In this document: positions 17,896 through 25,484 of the stretch, one piece after another
Layout: every line of letters begins with the position of its first letter
Position numbering within the stretch: the stretch's first letter is position 1
DNA from: Polyangium mundeleinium
Lineage (GTDB): Bacteria > Myxococcota_A > Polyangia > Polyangiales > Polyangiaceae
Direction of reading: 5' to 3'
DNA: 64,000 nt
Assembly (NCBI RefSeq): GCF_028369105.1
Contig: NZ_JAQNDO010000001.1
Coordinates: 7,968,501 to 8,032,500, forward strand
The notes under the pieces: model-generated
Database searches by the model: none
The model's input: the letters and a program-made list of their open reading frames with translations, nothing else
Told to the model about the DNA's origin: nothing
Translations under genes and position numbers: made by a program

Positions 17896-19103
17896 AGAGC
17901 ACGCGCGGCGCTACCAAGATGCAGAAGCCGGCGCGTCGTCCGGCGGATCGTTCGTACGGGCGCTGGGCGCTCCCGGCGCTCGTCGTCATGGCGATCGGTC
18001 AGGCCTCGTGCTCGCAGGTCTCCGTCATGCGCGGCGACATCGAGGGCCTCACGAAGGTCGCGGGGCAGGCTGAGCGCAACGGCGCGATCCGCTGCGCGCC
18101 GCGCGAGCTCGCGACGGCGAAGAGCCACCTCACGTTCGCGGAGACGGAGCTCGATCAGGGCTTCCTCTTCAAGGCGAAGGCGCACCTCGACATCGCGCGT
18201 GCAAACGCGCACGCGGCTTATGATCTCTCGCCGCCGCAGAAGTGCGCCGAGCGTGGCTTCGTCGAGGACGAGGCGCCGCCGCCGCCGCCCCCGCCGCCGC
18301 CGCCTCCCGGCGACTGCGACGGCGACGGGTACCTCGATCCGCAGGACACGAAGTGCCCGTGCGAGGCCGAGACGTGGAACGGCTTCCAGGACGAGGACGG
18401 CTGCCCCGACGATCCGGACACGGATGGCGACGGCATTCCGAACGCGAAGGACAGCTGCGTCCTCGTGCCGGAGGACAAGGACGGCTACCTGGACGACGAT
18501 GGTTGTCCGGAGCTCGACAACGACCTCGACGGGATCCTCGACGACGCGGACAAGGATCCCTCGACGGGCAAGAGCTGCGCGAACGAGCCCGAGGATCCGG
18601 ACGGGTACGAGGACGTCGACGGCTGCCCCGAGCCGGACAACGACAAGGACACGGTCCCGGATCTCGAGGACCAGTGCCCGAACGAGCCTGGCGTGGTGGG
18701 CGGCGACAAGCCTGGGTGCCCGAAGAAGCCTTCTCTCGTCATCGTGACGGAGAAGGAGATCAAGATCACCCAGCAGATCCACTTCGAGTTCGACAAGGAC
18801 AAGATCAAGCCCGACAGCTACGCGATCCTCGACGCGGTGGCGCAAGTTCTTCAGGACAACCCGAAGATCAAGATCGAGATCCAGGGTCACACGGACAACA
18901 AGGGCGCAGCCGCGTACAACAAGAAACTTTCGGATCGCCGCGCCGCGGCCGTCTTGAAGTACCTCGTCGCGAAGGGTATCGACCCGAGCCGGCTCACGTC
19001 GCACGGCTACGGTATGGAGATCCCCATCGTTCCGAACACGACCGATCAAAATCGCGCGCTCAATCGACGCGTGCAATTTGTCCGGACCGAAGGTCAGAAG
19101 TAG
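17892..19103 (+). CDS. OmpA family protein with thrombospondin type-3 repeats
   Basis: A 403-residue envelope protein that probably links the outer membrane to peptidoglycan. In order: a hydrophobic export segment ending IGQASC (Cys40, a loose lipobox), a DUF4398-like helical region (about 45-110), a run of 11 prolines, Asp-rich calcium-binding thrombospondin type-3 repeats (DGDGYLDPQD, DTDGDGIPNAKD, DNDLDGILDDAD) and a C-terminal OmpA domain (IHFEFDKDKI; IEIQGHTDNKG; DRRAAAVLKYL). It overlaps the preceding lipoprotein gene by 4 bp and is followed after 54 bp by the barrel protein. Start ATG 17892 is set by this coupling. Confidence 0.92.
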   Translation: MKSTRGATKMQKPARRPADRSYGRWALPALVVMAIGQASCSQVSVMRGDIEGLTKVAGQAERNGAIRCAPRELATAKSHLTFAETELDQGFLFKAKAHLDIARANAHAAYDLSPPQKCAERGFVEDEAPPPPPPPPPPPGDCDGDGYLDPQDTKCPCEAETWNGFQDEDGCPDDPDTDGDGIPNAKDSCVLVPEDKDGYLDDDGCPELDNDLDGILDDADKDPSTGKSCANEPEDPDGYEDVDGCPEPDNDKDTVPDLEDQCPNEPGVVGGDKPGCPKKPSLVIVTEKEIKITQQIHFEFDKDKIKPDSYAILDAVAQVLQDNPKIKIEIQGHTDNKGAAAYNKKLSDRRAAAVLKYLVAKGIDPSRLTSHGYGMEIPIVPNTTDQNRALNRRVQFVRTEGQK

Positions 19104-19157
19104 AACCTCGGTACCGACCAGCCCTCCCCCATCGCTCCTCCCGGAGGACAGACCGCC

Positions 19158-20915
19158 GTGTATCTTCGTCCGTTTGGGTCGTTCGCTGCCTTTGCGCTTT
19201 CCGCCGTCATCATGGGTGGCCTCTGTAGCTACTCGGATACGGCCTTCGCGGCAGGCGAGAAGGACAAAGAGGCCCTCAAGCTCCACGACCAGGCGATGGA
19301 CGAGGATTACCTCGCCGTCGAGTTCGACAAGGCCGAGAAAAAGCTCAAGGACGCGCTGAAGAAGTGCGGCGACGATGGTTGCAGCCCAAAGGTTCTGGGC
19401 AAGCTCCACGTCGCGCTCGGCACGGTCTATGGCGGCTCGAGCAAGCTCGACAAGGCCAAGGAAGAGTTCATCGAAGCCCTCAAGGCCGATCCTTCCGCCA
19501 CGCTGATCGAGTCGCTCACCACGCCCGAGCTGACGAAGGCCTTCGAGGAGGCCAAGAAGCAGGCGAAGCCGAGCAAGCCCCCGTCGAAGCCCCCGCCGAG
19601 CAGCGAGGACGGCGGCGAGGACGGCGGCGACAAGCCCGGCGGCGACCTCGAGCACACGCCGATCGCGGAGCAGGCGGTCAACACGCCGGTGCCCGTGTTC
19701 ATCGAGGTCGGCGAGGACGTCACGGTCGCGAAGGCGACGCTCCGGTACAAGCCGTTCGGCGCCTCGAAGTGGATCTCGCTGGAGATGCAGCGCGTCGGCA
19801 AGGGCTGGGGCGCGGAGATCCCGTGCGCGGACGTCACCACGACGGGCGACATCAAGTACTACATCGTGGTCACGGACGACGGCGGCGAGCAGCTCAAGGC
19901 GGGCTCGCAGAAGGATCCGTACCGCGTCCCGATCAAGCGTGATCTCGAAGGCGACGAGCCCTCGCTCCCGGGCAAGAAGCCCCCGAAGCAGTGCAAGGCG
20001 AAGGAAGACTGCCCGCCGGGCCTGCCGGGCTGCGAGAAAAAAGACGACCAAGAGAAGCGCGGCGAGAAGGGCTGGGGCGCGACCTGCGAGGCCGATCAAG
20101 AGTGCCAGGCCGGGCTCATCTGCCAGAACGGCCAGTGCGAAGAGGGCAAGCGCGAGGGCGGTGACAACGGCCCCGAGCCTGCCGGCAAGGGCAAGAAGAA
20201 CATCATCGGGATCGGCGGCCAGCTCGACCTGATGCTGATCAACAGCGCCGAGAACGTCTGCTCCGGCGACAACGACACGTACTACTGCTTCTACCCCGGC
20301 GGCACCGATCGCTTCTTCGGCGATCCCATCTCGGCGCAGGGCACGAACGGCATCCAGGGCGGCTTCGCGCCGGCCGGCGGCCGCGTCTTCGCCTCGTACG
20401 ATCGCGAGCTCGCCAAGATCGGCTCGGGCACGTTCGGCGCGGGCCTGCGCTTCGGCATCGCGTTCGGCGGGCATCCCTCGTCGGATCAGGCGCCGCCGAA
20501 CGCGCTGCACCCCGAGATGGTCAACTTCCCGCCCATCCACGGCGAGCTGCGCGCCTGGTACTCGTTCATGGGCAGCCAGTTCGAGCAGGGTCAGATCCGT
20601 CCGTTCGGCTTCCTCGGCGTAGGCCTCGCGAAGGTCTCGGCGGCCGTGCCCGTCACCGTTTGCGACAAGCTGCTGAAGAACGGCGAGGACCCGATCGATC
20701 CGTCCGACGACTCCTGCCCCGGCAGCACGCCGGCGGTCAGCCGCGACCTCGACGCCTACCAGATCGCGGGCCTCAACTTCGTCTCGCTCGGCGCCGGCGC
20801 GACCTACGCCTTCACGCCGAACTTCGGCGTGACCGCCGAGATCAAGGCGATGTTCATGCTGACCACGTTCGCCGTGGTCATCGCGCCGTCCGTCGGCCCC
20901 GTCTTCGCGTTCTAG
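19158..20915 (+). CDS. outer-membrane barrel protein with periplasmic TPR region
   Basis: A 585-residue exported protein with signal peptide cleaved near AFA-AGEK. Residues 35-125 are TPR-like helices, followed by a Pro/Ser/Asp-Gly linker, a beta-sandwich-like domain (VPVFIEVGEDVTVAKATLRY region, shortened here), a Cys-rich segment (CEADQECQAGLICQNGQCEEG) and a C-terminal beta-barrel-like region from about residue 355 ending in VGPVFAF, with the terminal Phe typical of outer-membrane proteins. No specific family is recognised. The start is GTG 19158 with GGAGG about 12 nt upstream. It is the last gene of the operon, just before a strong hairpin. Confidence 0.75.
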   Translation: MYLRPFGSFAAFALSAVIMGGLCSYSDTAFAAGEKDKEALKLHDQAMDEDYLAVEFDKAEKKLKDALKKCGDDGCSPKVLGKLHVALGTVYGGSSKLDKAKEEFIEALKADPSATLIESLTTPELTKAFEEAKKQAKPSKPPSKPPPSSEDGGEDGGDKPGGDLEHTPIAEQAVNTPVPVFIEVGEDVTVAKATLRYKPFGASKWISLEMQRVGKGWGAEIPCADVTTTGDIKYYIVVTDDGGEQLKAGSQKDPYRVPIKRDLEGDEPSLPGKKPPKQCKAKEDCPPGLPGCEKKDDQEKRGEKGWGATCEADQECQAGLICQNGQCEEGKREGGDNGPEPAGKGKKNIIGIGGQLDLMLINSAENVCSGDNDTYYCFYPGGTDRFFGDPISAQGTNGIQGGFAPAGGRVFASYDRELAKIGSGTFGAGLRFGIAFGGHPSSDQAPPNALHPEMVNFPPIHGELRAWYSFMGSQFEQGQIRPFGFLGVGLAKVSAAVPVTVCDKLLKNGEDPIDPSDDSCPGSTPAVSRDLDAYQIAGLNFVSLGAGATYAFTPNFGVTAEIKAMFMLTTFAVVIAPSVGPVFAF

Positions 20916-20925
20916 TCGTTCGTGC

Positions 20926-20964
20926 TTGGGGGCGTCGCTGCGCTCGCGCAGCTCTCGCCCCCAA
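20926..20964 (+). terminator. long two-part hairpin ending the envelope operon
   Basis: TTGGGGGCG pairs with CGCCCCCAA (9 bp), enclosing GCTGCG/CGCAGC around CTCG. It starts 11 bp after the barrel gene stop. No T-tract is present, but the strength and position fit a terminator. Confidence 0.6.
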
Positions 20965-21060
20965 CCTACGCGCGACCGACCTCCTCCACAAAAATTCGTC
21001 CGTACACCAACGAACTTCGGTGCGCTGCGCCCTCCGCCAGCGAGCGCTAGAAGATCGTAG

Positions 21061-21618
21061 GTGAGCTACGAGAATTTCCAGATCGAGGTGATCGAGCTCG
21101 GCAGCCGCGGCGTTCGGCTCACGGTGGCCAACGTGGTCGCGCACTTGCGGACGCCGCCCGCGCACGTGCAGCGAGGACTCGACAGGATGGCTCGCGAGGG
21201 GCTGCTCGATCTCGAGGTCGACGAGAACGAAGGTTTTGTCGTCTACCGCGTCGTCGGGCTCTCCACGTCGGCGCCGCTCGCGCGCCGACGCGCCGCGAAG
21301 CCGAAGCCGAAGCCGATCGATAGCATCACGCCCGTGACGTACATGCGGCCGAGCCTGCAGGTGACCCCGCAGAAGAGCGTGACGCTCGCGGTCGTGCTCG
21401 GCGCGCTCATCCCGGGGATCGGGCTCGCCTACGCCGCGCCGCTGCGCGTGGTGCTCCCCGCGTCGCTGCTCGTGATCGTGTTCGGGAAGTTGCTCGCCCC
21501 GCTCTTGATCTTCGCGCCTCTGTTCTGGGTGTTCGCGATCGGCGTGTCCGCGCTCTTCGGCGGCCTCTACGCCATCCGCTACAACCAGGAAGGGCACCGC
21601 GCGCCGCTGCTCTCCTGA
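21061..21618 (+). CDS. winged-helix-like protein with C-terminal membrane segments
   Basis: A 185-residue protein of unknown function. Residues 1-65 look like a winged helix (VANVVAHLRTPPAHVQRGL; ARR-free wing DENEGFVVYRVVG). A basic Pro/Lys linker follows (KPKPKPID), then two or three hydrophobic segments from about 100 to 165 (VTLAVVLGALIPGIGLAYAA; VVLPASLLVIVFGKLLAPLL). It could be a membrane-anchored transcriptional or adaptor protein. The GTG start at 21061 has no clear ribosome site. I know of similar architecture in myxobacteria but cannot name a family. Confidence 0.65.
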   Translation: MSYENFQIEVIELGSRGVRLTVANVVAHLRTPPAHVQRGLDRMAREGLLDLEVDENEGFVVYRVVGLSTSAPLARRRAAKPKPKPIDSITPVTYMRPSLQVTPQKSVTLAVVLGALIPGIGLAYAAPLRVVLPASLLVIVFGKLLAPLLIFAPLFWVFAIGVSALFGGLYAIRYNQEGHRAPLLS

Positions 21619-21697
21619 GATCAAAACGATCGCGCGACGCGCCACATCGAGGCTCGTGTCGTCCGCGCGCCGCGCCTTGTGAAGCCTGCGCGCGTAG

Positions 21698-22054
21698 CTA
21701 CGAGAGGATCTGGAACAACGCCAGCAGCGTGCCTGCGTCGTGGTGCTCGAAGCGAATGCCGACGCGGGTGCGACGTCCGCCCGGCGTGCCGCGGCGGATC
21801 CAGGCGACGGTGCCGTTCAAGCGGAGCGGGTCCCATAACGACGGCGTCGTCACTTCCAGCGTGACGGACGTATCGGGGGTCAGCTCGTTTCCTGCGTTTG
21901 CAGAGATGTCACGTTCGAGGACCTCGATCCCGGCGCCGCCGAGGCCGAGGTCGCGGATGGTGACGCCGCGGGCGCGGCCCTCCTGGTCGAGGAGGGTCGC
22001 CTCGAGCTCCATGCGCTTTCGTCCGTGCGCGCGGAAGTGGTCCCGAACGGACAT
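21698..22054 (-). CDS. PilZ domain protein
   Basis: A 118-residue single-domain protein resembling PilZ c-di-GMP receptors: an N-terminal RKRMELEAT strand, the second motif DLGLGGAGIEV in place of the canonical D/NxSxxG, and the strand VAWIRRG followed by RVGIRFEHHD. The Ser of the second motif is Gly here and the RxxxR motif is imperfect, so nucleotide binding is uncertain. ATG 22054 has TATCAT 6 nt upstream and no ribosome site. It is divergent from a second PilZ gene 243 bp away. Confidence 0.8.
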   Translation of the reverse strand: MSVRDHFRAHGRKRMELEATLLDQEGRARGVTIRDLGLGGAGIEVLERDISANAGNELTPDTSVTLEVTTPSLWDPLRLNGTVAWIRRGTPGGRRTRVGIRFEHHDAGTLLALFQILS

Positions 22055-22060
22055 GCGGAA

Positions 22061-22066
22061 ATGATA
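22061..22066 (-). promoter_or_regulatory. -10 element next to the PilZ start codon
   Basis: TATCAT on the minus strand lies 6 nt before ATG 22054, again with no ribosome binding site. Confidence 0.45.
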
Positions 22067-22140
22067 TCTCTATCGTAGAGGCGACACATACGCGGGCCGC
22101 TCGATCCGCGGGATCGGCGAGCGAGCCCGAGCGTGCGGAC

Positions 22141-22176
22141 GCCTCGGTGCAATCGAGGCACGGAAAACTTTTTCCG
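22141..22176 (+). other. two adjoining hairpins with a T-run in a divergent gap
   Basis: GCCTCG/CGAGGC (loop GTGCAAT) is followed immediately by CGGAAAA/TTTTCCG (loop CT), with five T in a row at 69-73 of this line (22169-22173). On the plus strand this resembles an intrinsic terminator, yet no plus-strand gene lies upstream. It could end a small RNA or belong to the leader of the downstream PilZ gene. A weak promoter-like pair TTGGGT-18-TAACAT lies further on (22199-22228). Confidence 0.3.
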
Positions 22177-22297
22177 GCCGGAGGCCGTTACAACGTAGTT
22201 GGGTTTGTGTGCGACCTCAAGGTAACATCCGCGCCGCTGCTCGCGCCGGGGCAACCCGGAGCGACCCTTCGTTGATCGAGATGGGAGCTCTACCCTG

Positions 22298-23905
22298 ATG
22301 GCTGAGGACACTCGTAAGGACCCGCGGGCGAAGGTGCTCTCGATGACCGTGCGCTACAAGAGCGCCACCGTCGACGAGTTCATCGAGAACCATTCACATG
22401 ACGTGAGCAAGGGCGGCATCTTCATCAAGACGCCGTCGCCCTTCCCCCCGGGGACGCTGCTCAAGTTCGAGATCCGCATCCAGGAGGAGAAGTCCGTGCT
22501 GAGCGGCGTGGGCCGCGTCGTCTGGAAGCGCGATTCGGATCAGTCGACCGATGGGTCGCCCGGCGGCATGGGCGTGAAGTTCATCAAGATCGACGACGAC
22601 TCGAAGGCGATGATCCAGCGCCTCGTCGACAACCAGAAGGGTGGCCCGAACGCCTACGACGCGGGCAAACCCGAAGGCACGAGCGACGACGGGGATGGAG
22701 CCGCGACGCCTGCGCCCGCTGCGGCCGCGTCGAAGACCGGTCCGCGCGCGTCGACGATGCTCGGGCTCGGCGCGGTCGGCGCCGCGGCGAAGGCCGCAGG
22801 CAAGCCGACGACGGGCGACGAGAAGAAGAGCGAGTCGAGCGGCGGCGGGGGATTCTTCCCGTCCACCACGCCCGAGCAGGACATGCCGCCGCCGGAGGAG
22901 CGCACCGTGATGCGCCAGGCCGCGGAGCTCCTGAAGCAAGCGCTCGCAGGCACGGGCAGCTCGCTCGACGACGTGAGCGGCGGCAAGATCGAGCTCGCCA
23001 AGGAAGCGCCGAAGGCCGAGGAGAAGAAGGCCGAGCCCAAGGCTGAGGAGAAGAAGGCCGAGGAGCCCAAGGCCGAAGCAAAGGCCGAAGAGCCCAAGGC
23101 CGAAGCAAAGGCCGAGGAGCCCAAGGCCGAAGAGCCCAAGGCCGAAGAGCCCAAGGCCGAAGAGCCCAAGGCCGAGGAGAAGGCCGAGGAGCCCAAGGCC
23201 GAAGCCAAGGCCGAGGAGCCCGAGGCCGAGGCCGAGGAGAAGAAGGCCGACTCCGAGAAGCCGGTCTCGAAGAAGTCCGAGACGAAGGCCGCGTCGACCA
23301 CGAAGAAGAGCGAGGGCGACGATCGCCGCGAGGCGAAGACGGTCGACGTCCGCGGCACGAAGGCGAAGGCAGGGGAAGGCAAGAGCGGCGGCGCCAAGCC
23401 CAAGGCGGCCGCGGCGAAGGCAGCGCCTCCGCCCCCCGAGCCCGTCGAGGAGAGCAGCGGCGGCGGCGGCCGGATCCTCACGATCCTGCTCATCGCGGCG
23501 GCGATCGGCGGTGGCCTCTTCCTCGCGCTCGGCCAGAGCAAGAACGAGACGCCGCCCCCGCCCACCCCGCAGGTCCAGCCGACGGTCAAGCCCGAGGTCA
23601 AGGCCACGCCGACGACCGCGCCGACCCCGGAGGTCGTGCCCGCGGCCTCGGCGTCAGCGGCGCCGGAGCCTTCGTCCTCGGCGAACGCAGCGCCCTCCAC
23701 GACGGCGAGCGCAGCAGCGCCTCCCGCGTCGGCGGCGCCCGCCGCGGAGCCTCCGAAGACGGAGACGAAGACGGAGCCCAAGGCAGAGCCGAAAGCCGAG
23801 CCCAAGGCAGAGCCGAAGCCCACGGCGGCGCCTGCCGAGACCGAGAAGCCGAAGCCGCCGCCCCCGGCGCCCAAGCCCCCCTCGGGCGGCGACGACTACG
23901 AGTGA
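22298..23905 (+). CDS. PilZ (TIGR02266-like) protein with low-complexity region and membrane segment
   Basis: A 535-residue protein. Residues 1-112 are a PilZ-like domain of the myxobacterial TIGR02266 type (HDVSKGGIFIKT; GVGRVVWKRD; GMGVKFIKID). An Ala/Gly-rich region and an acidic Lys/Ala/Glu/Pro stretch of 5-6-residue repeats (about 235-330) follow, then a Gly-rich hydrophobic segment (about 388-410, ILTILLIAAAIGGGLFLALG) and a Pro/Ala/Lys-rich tail. It is probably a single-pass membrane protein with a cytoplasmic PilZ head and a periplasmic or wall-spanning tail. ATG 22298 has GGGAG about 10 nt upstream. Its exact partner is unknown. Confidence 0.82.
   Translation: MAEDTRKDPRAKVLSMTVRYKSATVDEFIENHSHDVSKGGIFIKTPSPFPPGTLLKFEIRIQEEKSVLSGVGRVVWKRDSDQSTDGSPGGMGVKFIKIDDDSKAMIQRLVDNQKGGPNAYDAGKPEGTSDDGDGAATPAPAAAASKTGPRASTMLGLGAVGAAAKAAGKPTTGDEKKSESSGGGGFFPSTTPEQDMPPPEERTVMRQAAELLKQALAGTGSSLDDVSGGKIELAKEAPKAEEKKAEPKAEEKKAEEPKAEAKAEEPKAEAKAEEPKAEEPKAEEPKAEEPKAEEKAEEPKAEAKAEEPEAEAEEKKADSEKPVSKKSETKAASTTKKSEGDDRREAKTVDVRGTKAKAGEGKSGGAKPKAAAAKAAPPPPEPVEESSGGGGRILTILLIAAAIGGGLFLALGQSKNETPPPPTPQVQPTVKPEVKATPTTAPTPEVVPAASASAAPEPSSSANAAPSTTASAAAPPASAAPAAEPPKTETKTEPKAEPKAEPKAEPKPTAAPAETEKPKPPPPAPKPPSGGDDYE
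23008..23250 (+). repeat. in-gene tandem repeats coding Lys-Ala-Glu-Glu-Pro units
   Basis: Imperfect repeats of GAGCCCAAGGCCGAA and related 6-15-bp units encode (E)EPKAE/AKAEE stretches within the PilZ protein. Copy number of such repeats is prone to change by slippage. Confidence 0.85.
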
Positions 23906-24056
23906 TCCCCGTGAGGCGGCTGTGAGCCGGCCGCCCGCGGTTCACGCAATCCCCTCACCCTCCCCTTCCGATTCCTCCTCGCGACCCCGTGCCCGCTCGC
24001 GCTTCGCAGCGCGGGCGGACGCATCGTGTCCATCCGTTAGCGCGACGTCGAGCTGC

Positions 24057-24086
24057 TTGGTGCGCGCCGCGTCTCGCCCGTATCAT
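24057..24086 (+). promoter_or_regulatory. promoter next to the anchored-protein start codon
   Basis: TTGGTG (24057-24062), 18 bp, TATCAT (24081-24086), then 10 nt to ATG 24097. No ribosome binding site is present, so the message is probably leaderless. Confidence 0.55.
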
Positions 24087-24096
24087 GCGGACCTGA

Positions 24097-25098
24097 ATGA
24101 GCGGCGCTGGGTCGTCGGGTTCCAGGCAGGGCGCAGAGCGCGGCGTGATCGCCGAGGCAGCCACGTTGTACGCGCCGGCATTGCCCGGACAGGCGCCGCG
24201 CGCGCGGCCTGCGCCGCCAACGCGCCGAGGCGTACAAGCGGTCATCCTCGCAGGCGTGGGGCTCGTGTGCGTCGTGGGGATCGTCGTGCTCGCGGTCATG
24301 TTGCGCGGCACGGGGCCGATCGACGCGCTCGAGCAGAGTTCGTCCGTGGCGGAGATGAGTGACGCAGGTTCGGCGCAGGATGCAGCGCCGGTGATCGCGG
24401 CGTCGACGCCGGTCGTGACGAAGGAGCCGACGCCAGCGGCAAACGATCACGCATCGGCGGAGGAGCTCAGCGCAGCGCGGGAGAAGGGCCCGGCTGCGCT
24501 CGCGACGCTCGCGGAGCGGTATCCCGAGGATCCCGCGGTGCTCAAGGCGCTCGTCAGTGCGTACACGCGCGACAAGGCGAACTACGCCAAGTCGATGACG
24601 ACCGTGCGCAAGCTCCTCGCAGTCGCGCCGGACATGGCGCGAGATCCGGACGTCAAGCAGGCGCTCTTGCTCGTGGCGAACGGGCCGGTGGACGTCGCGG
24701 CGACGGCACTCGACATCATGGGGAAGGAGATGGGCGCGCGTGGCCCCGAGCTGCTCTACGAGCTCCTCAGCGCGTCAGGGCTCGGCAAGTTTCCGAAGGA
24801 GCGCGCGACGAGGTTGTTCACGGATCCCCAGGTCAAGGAGATCGCCGGGCCTGGGCTCCTCATCGCAAACGATCTTCGCGCGGCGACGGGTTGTGATCGC
24901 AAGAAGCTCTTCGCGCGCGCGGCCAAGGAAGGCGACGACCGCGCCCTCGCGCACCTGAAGCCGCTCCTGGCGACGAAAGGCTGTAGCTGGCACCGCCAGA
25001 CCGACTGCTTCGCGTGCCTCGGCGATCGCAAGGACCTTCGCGCGACGATCGATGCGATCACGAAGCGCGTGGAGCAGGCGAGCGCTTCGGGTAACTGA
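24097..25098 (+). CDS. single-pass membrane protein with periplasmic helical domain, unknown
   Basis: A 333-residue protein. A short cytoplasmic Pro/Arg-rich head (1-45) precedes one transmembrane helix (about 47-70, VILAGVGLVCVVGIVVLAVM). An Ala/Ser/Thr linker follows, then an alpha-helical domain with repeated hydrophobic helices and a C-terminal Cys cluster (GCSWHRQTDCFACLGDRKDL). The head-TM-tail layout resembles the extracytoplasmic half of myxobacterial Ser/Thr kinases, but no kinase domain is present in or upstream of it. Function unknown. ATG 24097 is supported by the promoter 10 nt before it. Confidence 0.7.
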   Translation: MSGAGSSGSRQGAERGVIAEAATLYAPALPGQAPRARPAPPTRRGVQAVILAGVGLVCVVGIVVLAVMLRGTGPIDALEQSSSVAEMSDAGSAQDAAPVIAASTPVVTKEPTPAANDHASAEELSAAREKGPAALATLAERYPEDPAVLKALVSAYTRDKANYAKSMTTVRKLLAVAPDMARDPDVKQALLLVANGPVDVAATALDIMGKEMGARGPELLYELLSASGLGKFPKERATRLFTDPQVKEIAGPGLLIANDLRAATGCDRKKLFARAAKEGDDRALAHLKPLLATKGCSWHRQTDCFACLGDRKDLRATIDAITKRVEQASASGN

Positions 25099-25125
25099 GC
25101 GGGGGCTCGCTTCGCAGCGGCAGCG

Positions 25126-25227
25126 CCGGGGTTTCACCCCGGACCCGACGAGGGGTTGTCCACCCCTCGACCCGGACCAGGGCCAGCCCTGGACCTTTGA
25201 TGCATCAACCGCGATGCGGTTGATGCA
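25126..25227 (+). repeat. structured intergenic repeat, solo copy 1
   Basis: About 102 bp that folds into four successive hairpins: CCGGGG/CCCCGG; CGAGGGGT-TGTCC-ACCCCTCG; CCAGGGC/GCCCTGG within GACCCGGACCAG; and TGCATCAACCGC-GAT-GCGGTTGATGCA (12 bp). It lies between the convergent ends of the anchored-protein gene and tRNA-Val. It is about 90 percent identical by eye to the copy at 46526-46627 and related to four copies in 51215-52176. Confidence 0.9.
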
Positions 25228-25294
25228 GAAGAGTATTGCTTGGTGCCTCGCGAGGGCTCCCGGAGGAGCAAGATCAACGAGGCTGGGTGCGGGG

Positions 25295-25366
25295 TGGGCG
25301 CAACAGGATTTGAACCTGTGACTTCATCCGTGTGAAGGATGCACTCTACCGCTGAGTTATGCGCCC
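25295..25366 (-). tRNA. tRNA-Val (anticodon CAC)
   Basis: On the minus strand a full 72-nt cloverleaf is visible. The acceptor is GGGCGCA/TGCGCCC. The D-arm is CTC..GAG with AGCGGTAGAG. The anticodon stem CATCC/GGATG holds the loop TTCACAC, giving anticodon CAC (codon GTG). The T-arm has the GGTTCAAATCC core, and the discriminator is A. The 3' CCA is not encoded. Confidence 0.95.
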
Positions 25367-25484
25367 ATTCGAGAGTTTGGCGGGGCGTGGGTCACGCCTT
25401 GCGCCGCGGCTCGACGACGGCGACATGACTAGCTCAAGCCATGTCGTTCGACAAGTGTTTTGATGATGGGGACGCTCGGAAGTT

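Noticed and set aside
17799-20540. 913-codon minus-strand open frame
   Set aside because: Antisense to the OmpA and barrel genes, which have clear signal peptides, domains and an operon promoter.
22067-22297. c-di-GMP (GEMM) riboswitch upstream of the PilZ gene
   Set aside because: The conserved GEMM core sequences and the tetraloop-receptor stem are not seen.
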